64,000 nt of DNA from positions 4,190,001 to 4,254,000 of the forward strand of contig NC_070559.1 of assembly GCF_026914185.1 (NCBI RefSeq), read 5' to 3'. The notes under the pieces are model-generated. The model did not search any database and was not told the DNA's origin. It saw only the letters and a program-made list of their open reading frames with translations. Origin of the DNA: Puccinia triticina (Eukaryota > Basidiomycota > Pucciniomycetes > Pucciniales > Pucciniaceae). This document shows positions 34,582-46,395 of the stretch, piece after piece (position 1 is the first letter of the stretch; each line of letters starts with the position of its first letter). A program made the translations under genes and the position numbers.

Positions 34582-34903
34582 CTTGAGTTAGGTCGGACGG
34601 GACAGCGAATCAATTTAAGCCGAGGCAGACTGCACTGATCAACGTCTGATGAGAAGCGGTGGTGGATATCGATTGGCTTGTCGTGTCACTGGGGCAGGCA
34701 CCGGCCGATCAGAAACTCGGCGGCGGGAGGTCAGTGAGAAAGGGCGCAGCCGCAGCGGTGCGAGGCTGTCTCAACCCTACTTAGGTTTCCACTCAACCCT
34801 CGATGTGCCCGGCTGGGGCAACCGCTGTATGCACGCACCCGGCACCACTCACCTCGAAACGATAGGATCAAGGCAAGGCACCCTTTAATCCAAGCGTACC
34901 ATC
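34582..34903. promoter_or_regulatory. shared divergent promoter region of P2 and S15 genes
   Basis: The two start codons are separated by 322 bp. The interval must hold the 5' UTRs and promoters of both ribosomal protein genes. It is GC-richer than the flanking repeats. No single box could be assigned with confidence. Confidence 0.6.
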
Positions 34904-35612
<709 letters not shown>

Positions 35613-36182
35613 AACTTGTTCGTTGGCAATGTAGGATTTTATCTTTTGTATGCGTCAGCATGCTTGCCTTGTCCTATCCCAACACATCAATCGTATGCCC
35701 ATCATGCCCTATTCGCGCCCAATTATACTCCACTACTGCCGATCCATCGGCCTTTTCGACCGTTATGTATTGCAGACTTCTCGTGATGGGCAATCGGCTC
35801 ATTCATTAGATGAAATGCTCGATGTTAAAGCAAACTCGTCCATGCACTGTGAGAGTTGCTGACTGGATTTTGACTGCCCCTAGGGCCTACATACGCAAGC
35901 TGAAAAGAGTGTGGACGAAGTGGCCTTCAGCGTTTTTTTGTGACAAACATCCAGCAGGTAACTGACATACTGCATGGCAATCACCCAGAACCCCCTTTGC
36001 CTCGATCGATGATTCTGCGTACTAGTTGAAATTCCTCTTGCCGGTTCATGACACCTGTGGGGGGCAGGAGTCGACAAGACACCTAATAGGGTGACACTGA
36101 CATAATGATATGAGCCTAGTCACGGTGCAGATAAAGATCAAGCCGGGAGCACGCTATGTATGTATACTCGATCTGGAGCAAG
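35613..36182. other. S15 3' flank
   Basis: 3' UTR and intergenic sequence up to the target duplication of the 7.1-kb element. No gene recognised. Confidence 0.5.
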
Positions 36183-36191
36183 CATATTGCT
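36183..36191. repeat. 9-bp target-site duplication, left
   Basis: CATATTGCT directly before CTAACTTAAC. The identical 9-mer follows GTTAAGTTAG at 43293-43301. Confidence 0.88.
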
Positions 36192-36660
36192 CTAACTTAA
36201 CACAAGCCCCTCTTTGGAGGGCCTGGTACAGCCTGGCTGGCGCGAAGCGCCCCTCGCGAAGCGAGCCTCCGAAGGAGGGACTTGCGCCGTATACCCCCCT
36301 ACCCGCCCTACTCTTTTTGGCATTTGGCAGGGCATTATCTCACAATTGCTAGAAAAGCTGATCCACTCAACCTTTTTTTTTCTTGTTTAGTGTTCCAAGA
36401 CCATCTGTTTCTGCTCTACTACCCTGCCAAGTCTCAGCCTTGCACCGGATGTAAGAGTGGTTTTATTTTATTTTTTAAACCTGAAAACTGCTTTGAAGCG
36501 CTGCTGTTGGCTGATTATGGTTTTACATATCTTCTCCAACCTTCCAATCCACACCTCAAATACAGGGCACGTGACCTCCAAGCTCTTCTCAGCCAGTCGG
36601 CGGCAGTAAAGCAAGGCCTAAACACAACCAGACTTGCCCATCACACCCGGTCTTGTACAT

Positions 36661-36925
36661 AGCACCAGCTCAAAGTTTCATGAGCCTACAAGCCCGGGGT
36701 TTTCCTATCTTTCTGAAGATGTATCATCCCTTGAATCAAGCCTAGCTTCTCGATTCTAGGGCTTGTTGTGACGTAGCCTTGCTTCCAACTGGACTTGCCA
36801 GTCTCGTAGCATCAGCTCAAAGTTTCATGAGCCTACACGCCCGGGGTTTTCCTATCTTTGTGAATATCATCCCTTGAATCAAGCCTAGCGTCTCGATTCT
36901 AGGGCTTGTTGTGACGTAGTCTTCC
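36661..36925. repeat. 147-bp tandem repeat upstream of the DUF6589-like gene
   Basis: Two copies starting at 36661 and 36808 (AGC[A]YCAGCTCAAAGTTTCATGAG), containing GCCCGGGGTTTTCCTATC and GATTCTAGGGCTTGTTGTGACGTAG. The second copy lacks the last 35 bases. A looser match (ACCCGGGGTTTGCC) follows at 37029. Confidence 0.88.
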
Positions 36926-37108
36926 GATTGTCTTGAGTGTAGTGATCTTGGCATTGTACTATCTAGGCTTCCACCCGACTTTGGCCGTCCAAGTTTCAAG
37001 AAAATGGCGAGATACGGGCAAACTCACACCCGGGGTTTGCCATGTTGTTTCGCCTCATGCTCCTCATGGACAATTTGTGTCTGATTCAAGTGGTCTCTCA
37101 ATAAATAA

Positions 37109-37118
37109 GGGTATAAAA
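37109..37118 (+). promoter_or_regulatory. TATA-like box
   Basis: GGTATAAAATACC about 105 bp before the ATG of the DUF6589-like gene. It is a good TATA-box match at a plausible distance. Confidence 0.5.
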
Positions 37119-37218
37119 TACCTTGTCTTGCTCCAAAGATCCCCTTCCTCGTGTTTCCACATCCACACAATTCTTGCGCACTACATACACTTCTAGTACC
37201 AATTGCCTTTAGCCATCA

Positions 37219-40103
37219 ATGGATTCTGTCAGACGCCCTCGACTTAGCATGGCTGAGAAACTCAGCTCCATCTGTGCGCATATGGAAACTCTCCAAATGA
37301 ACCCAAAGACCTTCTTAGAAGCCTTCTTGAATCATCCCAATGAGAATTTTGCCTTTTGTCGCCGCTTCTGGGGCACCGGACATGGTTGGGACTCATCAAG
37401 AAGACTTCTTGAGACCATCAGGTCTTTGGTATGTTCGCACAGGGAAGGCCAATCCTACTGGGAAGATTTCATCTTAGACCAGGTGGATGTTCCTTTTTTT
37501 TCTTCTATCTCGGAAACAACCACTGACTAATGTTTTTCCCTATCTCAGGCCGTGAATATTGTTGTGGCCCAGCGTCCTCCAAGTGGCATTTATCCAAACG
37601 GGTCATATATAAACTCCAATCGAGTTACGGAAGAATTTTTCACTCACAAGCAGCATTTCGCACGTAACAATGCTCTGACTACCGATATGCCCTTTCTCTA
37701 TCGGTTACTCTGCTCCAAACTTTTGGGACCAAATATTCCGGACCCAAATGATCCTGTTGATCTAGCTGATGTGGATGTTGATGATCCCACTGGCCTGGGA
37801 ATCGACCAACCTGGTTTGCATCCAATTGACCCCTCAGTTCACAATGTCAGTGGGGGGACAGTTATAACCGAAGAAGATGTCAGTGCTGTTGATGGAACTC
37901 ACCTTGAAGTCAACGCGGATCCGGCTGCCCGGAGAAAAGCAAGGGCTGAAACGGTTAGCACTCACTCTTGTGGATCCTACATAGTTCTTTGGCTTATGGG
38001 TGATCTGTCAACAGATAGCGCGCACAGTCTGTGCCATGGTGGCCTTTGGGACCAATCGCCGGCATAATGCATGCCAATTGAGCAATTCGCTGCTCCTCTT
38101 GGCATCAGGAGTATCCGAGCGAGTTAGTAGCTACCTCAATTATATTGGATTGGCATCCTCACGCAAGACAGCACATGCTGGCCTCCAAGCGCTGGGGCGA
38201 GAGGCTGAACGGAAGATCATAGGTAGATTTGCTTTGGAGACCAATCCGCTGATTGCTCCAATTATATGTTACGATAACTTGGATTTTCAACAAAAGGTCC
38301 ACATGAAGTCCGTTGGGCATTCTAGTGTCATGTTCCATGGGACTTGGGCATATATCCATTCACCTTCCCCCAAGTTACTATCCACCTTGAACCCGGAGAA
38401 TCTGACTACTGAAGCGCTGAACAATGCACTACATGCCGCATCAAAGCTCACCATCACTCCGCAGATGATCGCTCCGCCTCTTGAAAGCTCTTTGCATTTT
38501 GAGGCCTCACTCAAGGCTCAGATCACCCGCGTGGTCCTACAATACGTTGCCCGACCTGTGGATACTAATGTGAAACTTTATCAACATTCCCCACCTGTTG
38601 ATCCTTTGAAGCCCGAGGACCCCAACATTGCTATGATGAAACTTATGATAGCCTCGGACAACTCGGCGCAGGGGGTCGGGGAGGTCTTCACCGGCCTCAT
38701 TCAACAATCGGGCTTGACCCCAGCTGCTTTTCACTCGCGACTTCAGATCATTGAGGGAGACTTGGGCTCCTGCAACTTGTTTGACAGCCTACGGAAGCAA
38801 CGAGCCCCAGGAGTGACAATGGAAAGCAGCCTTGATAACGCCCTAGCAATCCCAGGCGCCTCTCATACCCTCTGGAACATCGCGCAATCTATCTTCTTGG
38901 CTCACTGGGGCAATGAGAAGCGCAGTCGAGATACTGGCGCTTGGCGCACCCTTCACGCTTTGGGGGTACCTGCCGAAAAGCCAGTGACCAAGAAGGACTT
39001 CAACTTAATGCTTTCGCATATCGAGAAGATACACGAAGTCACCCTGCTATATTTGACTTTGTGAGGTATTTTCATCCATATTTCCTTTGAAAAAAGTCAA
39101 CCGATGTATTCTTTGGGTTACCAGGGTGGTAATGGGGAAAGACGATCGCCCCTTAGATGAAAAACTCATCCCGCTGAGGTCAGATGCTATCAAAAGCCTT
39201 GTTGACATTACGTACAACCGATACTGCTCAGGAGAGGCACGTCGCTCGGATTTAGCGACTACATCTCCAACGTTCTCCAACATGCTCTTGCGCATACGTG
39301 ATTTTTCTACAATTATTGAAGCTAATCGCGCGATGAGGGCCGGGGATCCCGGCCGCCTGATATTAATGTGGCAACGCTGGTCTGTGATGAGCCAGGCAAT
39401 GCCAAAGCTGCCTCATTATTCGAAGCATCTACCCAAGCTGGTTCTGCTGTTGCAGGAGATCCTGCCCAAAGATCTGGCGAAAATTGTGAAAAGCTCAATG
39501 CTTATATCTCCAACAGGAAGACACGAGCACTTTGTTGCAACTGATTTCTACCTTGAAGTCCAGAACTATTGGCTGAAGTACTTCTTCAACCATTCTGGCA
39601 TTGGCACCAACATTGAACGGTTAAAAGATGTATTCTCCATCAACATTCCAACGGTGCGTTCACAAATCTTAAATTTTCACACTAGTATGTACCTCAGTAG
39701 CTGACACCCAAATCATTTTTAGTTACGATATCTCTTGCAATCATTAAAGCTTGAGTCTGGCTGTCGGCTTGTCCAGCAATCTCACAAGAACAGGCTATCT
39801 AACCTCTCAATCAATTCTTATCTCCGCATGGCTCGTTCGGAGAACCTTGCTCGCCCTGAGGACCACAATGGGTTCAAACCCGAAGCAACATCAGATTTCT
39901 ATGCCTTGGGAATTGTCAAGCTCCAAAATCAATTTCGCACTGCAGGTCTGGACAATTTCAAGCCTATCAGCCCAGGTATAATGCAGTTGAATGAGCAAAA
40001 TCAAGAAAGTAACAATCAGATGCAGGCCGAAGTTGAAGCTAACGAAAGCGGAAATGAACTCAGTGACCAATCAAATGAATCCAGCGAAGAAGGATCCAAT
40101 TGA
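37219..40103 (+). CDS. DUF6589-like protein, candidate mobility protein of the 7.1-kb element
   Basis: Exons 37219-37482, 37549-37953, 38015-39060, 39125-39653 and 39723-40103. All introns are short GT-AG and the phase is continuous, giving an intact 874-aa protein. The N-terminus (1-88) is a small helical domain (FLEAFLNHPNENFAFCRRFW). Residues about 140-223 are acidic and Pro-rich. From about 224 the sequence matches my recollection of the basidiomycete DUF6589 family, with YDNLDFQQKVH (Asp310), a Gly-Thr motif (MFHGTWAYI), IIEGDLGS (Asp472), IPGASHTLWNIAQSIFLAHW and GAWRTLHALGV. The C-terminus is acidic (ESGNELSDQSNESSEEG). DUF6589 has no established function. The spacing of conserved Asp residues is compatible with an RNase H-like nuclease, but this is speculation. 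Its stop lies 3 bp from the stop of the opposing helicase gene. Confidence 0.82.
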
Positions 40104-40106
40104 TGT

Positions 40107-42818
40107 TCACTCACCCATGCTTTCTCCAGACCCTTGCGCATGTACATCCTTAAATTCCTCCAATGCAACCCGATCTCCTTCCTCCTTCGCCACCTGTTTG
40201 CAATTTCTCTGTTTTTGGAGGAGGCGATTCAGATGGGCCTTCTTTTTGTTATTCACCCTAGTCTCTCGGCGTAGTCGCCGCTCTTCTGCCTTCCGATTCT
40301 CTTCTTCAAGGCGTGCTTCTTCTCTTGCAAGTACCTTTTCACGTCTCTCAGCCGCTTTCTTGGCGGCCTCTTGCATTGCAGCTTGTGCTTTGACCTCGCG
40401 AGCTGCCATACGGGCCTCTGCTTTAGCCTTTCTTGCGGCGAGTTTGCGTGCCTCTTCAATTGCCACTTTTGCAGCCCGTGCTTGGGATTTGGCTATTTTC
40501 TCGGCTTCCTTCCTGGCGGCGTCCTCCTTTTCTTTGATGGCCTTGAGTTCAGCCCTTCCGGCGGCGCGCGCAAGGGCTTGAGATTCTAGTAGAGCTATCC
40601 GGTCCGCTTCTATTGCTTCCTCCTCTGCATGGATCTCTCGGCGTAATCGATGATACTTCTCTTCCATATACTTTTTGTGATCCCTGCGCTGTTGAAGGTG
40701 CGCTTGGTGAAATTCCCCATCAAACCATGATTTCAGCGAATCTTTGAGCCAGTTAACCTGACCTGAGAAGTATTGGCCTCCCATCAACTTTTCCAAAAAA
40801 ATCAGTTGCAGGTCGTGGTCCTCAGATGACTGGACCTGATCCAAAGAGCCCACAATCATAGTAGCCTGAGAGTAACCGAAGAAAGTAGAGGGTACATGTT
40901 CGTGAGATTCAGAACCTGGCAGTGAGTTGAAGAAGCCTCTGAAGCCTTCTACTAAATGATTGACCAAGTGTTGTTGGACCTCAGGAGGTAAATTGCAAGT
41001 CCCCTTAGTCGCATTTGGCTTGCGTTTTCGGGTCATAGTTTGGATGGTGGTATCTTTGATTATACCAAAAGGATTGGCAAGCATGGCATCGAAATTGTCG
41101 ATGTTCATTTGCTGGACCTTATCTAGGATTTCCTTTGATGCCTCAGGCAAACAGTTCGAACATTCACAAGTCTTGAAAAGGGCGCGAATTTCTCTTTCCT
41201 TCTCGGCCAGATAGTTGGGGTCCTTTGCACAGATGGGAATGTACCCAATCCTGATTGCACACAGGTTTCAGTCACCACAAAAATTACGAGAGAGTGAATG
41301 AGGGAATGGGCTGAACTTATTATCTACACTTGTGACCACCCTCAAGCACAGTTTGGTGACGGCCAAGGCATCCATGCGATCATCGTCATCTTGGGATAAG
41401 GGATTTTCGAAATCGGACTCTGAATTCTTCCCCTTTTTCCGAGTTGGCTCCATGAATAAGAAAGCTAATCCCGGCTTCCCATCCCTCCCGCAACGGCCAA
41501 TCATCTGAACAATTGATGAGGGGTCACCGCGGCCCATGTGAATGACACACCGGACACGTTTAAGGTTTTGGCCAAGCCCTAATGCCATGGTAGCCGATAC
41601 AATGGGAAACTTCCCTTCACAAAAATCCTTAACAGTAGTCGCCTTATCCTCGTCCGCCGTAACTGCGTGGAACCGACGGATAAATTCATCATGTGGATCG
41701 TACTCGTGCTTACGTGTCTTGCGTGCTTGATTGACAACCTTCATCACCTGAAAAGTGAGGTTTCGAGACCCAGAATAGATCAAGGTAGGGACTGTATCTT
41801 TGGCGGCGGTATACGTATGAGGAGCAAACATCTTCAGGAGATCATCACAGGATGCAAGCGTAAACTCCATTCGCACTTGGATGATTCGTATCTCTGGTCG
41901 TGTCAGTTCTCCGTCCAGCATAGTGATATCCTCAGGCTGTAACATGAGGTTCGAGATAATAGATTTGACGGCTATTGGTCGACAGGTGGCCGATAGTAAG
42001 AGGAGGGGTACCTTGTTGGTGGCTGTCAATCGGGTCCCAAGGTGACCGTAAGAGATTCGGAATGGTCCACGGTCGTCGTGTCGAGCAAATGAGTTGAGTC
42101 CTTTGGTTTGTCTAGACGCTACCAGTCCCCACAAGTACACCATGTGTGCCTCGTCCACAACAATTAGAGCCAACTTGTTTTGAAATTTATCACTGAAGAA
42201 CATCTCGGTGAATAGGGGGCTGTTGAGAAATACTTCTGGACTCTAATCAATCAAACAAATCAATCAGAGAGTCTGTCAGTCTTACTACAATTTAATAATT
42301 ACATCAAAAGATAAGACAGACCAGGTAGACAAAACTATAATCTCCATTCTTTATCTTTTTGATGATGTTGAAATTCATCGTCATCTTGTTTAAGTTGACT
42401 GCCGTAATGTTCACCAGCTGCTTCTCCCTCACCTGTCGCCCCGAGAAAGTAAATTTGTAACATGTTCAGCTAGCATAAACGTGCAAAGAAATAATATGTC
42501 TAATATAATTACCTGATCATCCCCGAGAGAATCCAGTGGATTCAACACAAGGACAATGACTTGGCTTGAAAACAGCTTAAAATACATCTCCGAGATCCTG
42601 GTCTTCCCAAAGCCAGTGCCAGCTCGAACAAAACAGTTTTCCCCACGAGCAAGGGCAGACACAGTTTGTACCTGTAGAGACTTGGGTTCATCATGATAAA
42701 AGTCCTTTGAAACCGATCTGATGTAGCTAGAGAGTAGTTCATCGCTAAGGCCTGTAATCTTTTTCGGCAGTGAGACAGCTTGTTTTTTGACGGAAGTGAT
42801 ATCGGCGTTGTTTTCCAT
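40107..42818 (-). CDS. RecQ-like DNA helicase with long coiled-coil tail
   Basis: Minus-strand exons 42513-42818, 42322-42432, 41317-42242 and 40107-41250, all GT-AG and in frame, give 828 aa. Superfamily 2 helicase motifs: Walker A AGTGFGKT (66-73), DEAH box VVDEAHMVYLWG (DEAH at 169-172), motif III LLLSATC (about 220-226) and motif VI QMIGRCGRDG (385-394), typical of RecQ. A Cys cluster (TCECSNC, about 474-480) follows. The last 230 residues are a highly charged Ala/Glu/Lys/Arg coiled coil rich in EEAR, RKAE and AAREV repeats. The ATG at 42818 was chosen; the frame opens 27 bases upstream without an ATG. RecQ enzymes unwind DNA 3'-5'. Fungi also have subtelomeric RecQ paralogues, but here the gene sits inside a TIR-bounded unit. 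Confidence 0.88.
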
Positions 42819-43292
42819 TGCGAGTTGGCCGAGAACTCTGTTCAATAAGTCGGAGGAAGGTTGTGTTCCTCTTCTGGGTTATTGGACAACCTATTGGCCC
42901 CATAGATGAGGCTTGGAATATTTTTTACTCAGAGCAATTGTGCATCATTACCTATATACATAGTGGAAAGCCACCGGTCACAGTACAGGAAGTGGTATCA
43001 TGAGACTCGAGCGCTTCAAAATTTACCATTGTGAAGATAAAAAATGGGGAGAAAATCCGGCATCCCTGATAAGTATAGTACAAGACGCAGGAGAAGCACG
43101 CGGTCACATGGCTCCGCAGAAGTTTTATCCTATTCCTTAAGAGTGAGGAGGTACAAGCAATAATACAAAAAAAAGCAAAAAAACGAAAAAGAGTAGGCTA
43201 AGTACTAGGATGTAGTGTATAAGTACCTCCTTTGGAGGGTCCCTGCGGGACGGCGTCCCCCCTCCACAAACGGAGGGACTTAGTTAAGTTAG

Positions 43293-43301
43293 CATATTGC
43301 T
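43293..43301. repeat. 9-bp target-site duplication, right
   Basis: CATATTGCT directly after GTTAAGTTAG, identical to 36183-36191. Confidence 0.88.
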
Positions 43302-43656
43302 ACCAATGGGAGCCTGGCAAGCACTCCCTAGGGGCCTGGCCTGTTCCTCTGGACAACAGATTTGGATAAACACAACTGTACTAGTAATTCACGGGCAGCG
43401 CTGCTACCTCTGAATGAACTTAGCTGCTTCCAGTCATTCAAATTGGAATTCCCAAAACATTTCATCTTGACAGTTTTTATCAACAGATATTGTGGAAGAA
43501 ACTGGCTAATCTTGAATAGCCTTGGTGGAAAAATAGTCAAAAAATCATTCTCAGAAATCTCAAATTACTAATCAGGCACCACCTGTTCATTTGATGAAGC
43601 AATACCAGATCAGTGGCAATCCTCAATCAGTACATTCTTTTAGTCATTGCTATTCA

Positions 43657-43946
43657 CACTACAAGAAAAACTCACACAACTGCTAGCAGTTGACATGCAG
43701 GTTATTGCTGTGGAACTGCGGTTCTAGCTCCACCCAAACACACAACATCTTTCTCTGCACAGTCACTGTGCATTGTGAACAATAAATGGGCATTGAAGCT
43801 AGCACTGGTGCCTTTGTAATATTGCATGTCAACTGGCAGCAGTTTCTTGAGTTTTTTTCACAGTGTAGGTCAAAGGTTGACCTTGAAAAAGGCTTGTGTT
43901 GTACCACAAGCTTCCTGGTTCTCACATGTCAACTGCTTGCAGTGTC
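43657..43946. mobile_element. diverged copy of the CACTG MITE family
   Basis: Begins CACTACAAGAAAAACTCA, then GCAGTTGACATGCAGG, and shares the internal CACAGTCACTGTGCA and GCATTGAAGCT blocks with 25455-25704. It ends near ATGTCAACTGCTTGCAGTG. An extra inverted arm (about 43830-43865) lies inside. No target duplication was recognised. Confidence 0.6.
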
Positions 43947-44045
43947 ATAATTAGGGGGTTTCAAAAGTTGGCCAGTTTTGAGTTGCATGCACATTTGCAA
44001 GTTGATCTGTGGCTTTTGGTTTGTCTTCTGCAGCAGGTTATGTTC

Positions 44046-44425
44046 CCTTTGTCCCAAACTCAACTAAGTTCCTCAAAGATTTGGGGTTGGACTCACAAAG
44101 CAAACCTCCTTCAGGAGGGACTTTGAGCAGCTCCACCCCGCAGAAATCTAAGGGTGCAGTTGGACAGCAAGGCTTGCAAGCAGATGTCTGGGCTGACATT
44201 GGCAGCCCCCCATCCACCCCTGCAGAAAAATTTTGCAAGGCAGATGTTGGGAGGAGAAAATTTCTAGAAGGTTAGGCTGCCCCTCATGGCAGCTAGACCA
44301 TGAATTCTACCCTTGCAGTGGCCAGGCCATTAATTCTTGAACTTAGCACAAGTCCCTTGCCTTCCAGGGGGCGCAGCACAAATTGCAACCTCCCATCAGG
44401 GAGGGACTTGCATGTAATCCCTGAT
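44046..44425. repeat. two relic hairpin ends of the CTAACTTAAC family
   Basis: CAACTAAGTTCCTC...GGAGGGACTTTGAG (about 44058-44131) and GAACTTAGCACAAGTCCC...GGGAGGGACTTGCATG (about 44338-44415). Both resemble the family hairpins but have eroded ends and no 9-bp flanking repeats. Confidence 0.5.
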
Positions 44426-45871
44426 TCCTGGTGTGAGAGCCCCGCATACAGCTCTTTGTTTTTGCAGGTGGCCAAATTTGTGCCCCCAAAAACACCACTT
44501 CCCAAAGGAACAGAGTCCCTCAACGGATAACAAAGAAAAACCTGCTTCTCCTCTTTAATTTGGCGGCAGTCACAGGCTGAAAGCACTTGGTTCATGGCCT
44601 GTAGAGCAGTCTGAAAAAGGCCTCTTTTTGAGACGCATGAGACACATTCCTGCCGATGTAATCAAGAGCCAAGTATTCCACTGCCATTCAAGAGATTGAA
44701 ATAGCTTTTTATACAAAGCCACATTTATGTGCAAAAAAGAAATATCTCTCAATATGGTCTGCTTTTCTCCTTGTTTGAAAACTTCAAATGCAAGGATCAG
44801 GCCTTATATTGGCAGCTACCTCCCAAGAACTTAATAAGTCCAGAGGAAAAGGCTCAGCGGGCTGATGTTTGATTCACAAAAATGGAAAAAAGTGAAAAAA
44901 GCCTGATACAGGCTGATATTCCTGGGGCTTTCAGGCCAGATACATGTTTTTGCAGGTAAGCCTCTCTTTGAGACAGAGACCCTGCGGGGCTGCCTCACTG
45001 GTCTATCATCTCAAGATATTGTTATCTTTGCCACCATTATATTTACTTATCAGTCTATAAATAAAGGGGATGAGAAATTGACTCTCATAAATTACAAAAT
45101 CAACTCCCAAATGGAGTGTATGTTGCGCGGACCGTTTTGAGATGTCTCCCCCGGGTCCTCATGACCAAATTTTTACCCGGGGGCGTTTTGAGTTGGAATT
45201 GGAAATCCGCAATCCCAAACCAGAGTCGGGATTTTAATTTTCCAAAAAATCCCACAAAATAAAGAAATATTCATGTCTCCACACTGGAGCACCTAAACAC
45301 TCCCAAAATTTTACAGCCATCTAGATACACTTCATAGAAAATATGTTAAGATTTGCAGCAGTAGAAACCATCAGGAAGGCCTTCTGGGACAGGGGGCTGA
45401 TTTGGCGGATTTCATTAATAGGAAATCCCCCAAAACCTTAACTACAATGCTCCAAACACTCCAAAAGATTTTCTGAAATAATAATACACTGTTTAGAGCA
45501 TATTTTCAGATTCACAGCATTAGAACACCTCAGGGAAACCTTGTGTAGGCGGGGGCTGATTTGGTGGATTTCCTACAAAGGCAATCCACCAAATCCTTAG
45601 CTACAGTGCTCCAAACACCCCCAGATTTTTTCTACCATATGAATACAATCTCTAGAAAATATATTCAGCTCCAAGGAGGTATTGAAAATCAGGAACACCT
45701 TCTATAAGCGGGGGGCTAATTTGATTTCCTACTAAGGAACTGCACCAAATCCTTAGCTACGGTGCTCCAAACACCCCCAGATTTTTTCTGCCATATGAAT
45801 ACACTCTCTAGAAAATGTGTGGAGCTTCAAGGAGGTATTACACATCAGCACCTGTGGCACTATAATTCTTT

Positions 45872-45918
45872 GGCTTTTAGCCAAAGAAAATGTGCATTTT
45901 TCTTTGGCTAAAAGCCAA
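45872..45918. repeat. perfect hairpin in the left arm centre
   Basis: CTTTGGCTTTTAGCCAAAG followed by its near copy CTTTGGCTAAAAGCCAAAG. The counterpart on the other side of the centre, with CGG replacing TGG (CTTCGGCTTTTAGCCGAAG), is near 46502-46555. Confidence 0.85.
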
Positions 45919-46002
45919 AGGAGCGCTGGAGCTGGCCGGGCTGGCAGAGCTGAGTTCATAGGAACCTAGCCACAAAACCTGGGCAGCGCAACCAATGGTT
46001 GT

Positions 46003-46064
46003 TAGCCTAGTGGTTTGCAGCGCAGCTGCAAACCTCCTTACAGCAAGGTTGCCGGTTCAATTCC
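46003..46064 (+). ncRNA. tRNA-like Pol III promoter (possible SINE head)
   Basis: A perfect A-box match, TAGCCTAGTGG (46003-46013), and a perfect B-box match, GGTTCAATTCC (46054-46064), lie 40 bp apart, as in tRNA genes. The arms do not fold into a good cloverleaf (T stem only 3 of 5 pairs), so this is not a functional tRNA. A tRNA-derived SINE head or an old tRNA relic is likely. It lies in the middle of the foldback element. Confidence 0.5.
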
Positions 46065-46119
46065 CACTGCCCCCATGCCCCATTTGGGGGTTAGGGGGCG
46101 GGTTTTTGGGGGTCGGGTT

Positions 46120-46153
46120 TTAGGGGTTAGGGGTTAGGGGTTAGGGGTTAGGG
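46120..46153. repeat. interstitial TTAGGGG array
   Basis: Four TTAGGGG heptamers followed by TTAGGG. This resembles, but is not identical to, the TTAGGG telomere repeat usual in fungi. GGGGGTTAGGGGGCGGG precedes it. Confidence 0.95.
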
Positions 46154-46187
46154 CAGTTTTTTTTAAAAAAAACGTGGCAAGGTGTAT

Positions 46188-46395
46188 AGTACATTGTATT
46201 GGTATGTATCGGATACGTATTGGTATGTATCGGATACGTATCGGTATGTATTGGATACGTATCGGTATGTATCGGATACGTATCGATATGTATTTTTAGT
46301 CAGGTATGTATTGTATATGTATCGGATACGTACCGGTATGTATCGGATACGTATCGCTATGTATTTGTATTGGATACAGTAATGTATCCAATACA
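46188..46395. repeat. TATCGGATACGTATCGGTATG minisatellite
   Basis: About ten imperfect units of roughly 20 bp built from GTATCGGATAC and GTATCGGTATGTAT, partly palindromic. Confidence 0.92.

Larger units (their letters stand above)
36192..43292. mobile_element. 7.1-kb DNA element carrying DUF6589-like and RecQ-like genes
   Basis: Terminal inverted repeat CTAACTTAAC (36192-36201 and 43283-43292), followed at each end by a hairpin region of about 90-110 bp with CCCTCC/GGAGGG arms. It is bounded by an exact 9-bp direct repeat. Inside are two intact multi-exon genes in tail-to-tail order, a two-copy 147-bp tandem repeat (36661-36920) and no other recognisable gene. Three short elements in this window share its termini and 9-bp duplication length. 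This is direct structural evidence that the gene pair is a mobile unit. That the genes drive the mobility is inferred. Confidence 0.85.

Noticed and set aside
36192..43292. Subtelomeric RecQ (telomere-linked helicase) locus
   Set aside because: No telomere repeats are next to it, and the exact 9-bp duplication with inverted ends indicates a transposed unit. The TTAGGGG array at 46120 is about 2.8 kb outside and inside another element.
46003..46064. Functional tRNA gene
   Set aside because: A and B boxes are good, but the T stem has only three of five pairs and no acceptor stem forms, so only a tRNA-like promoter is claimed.
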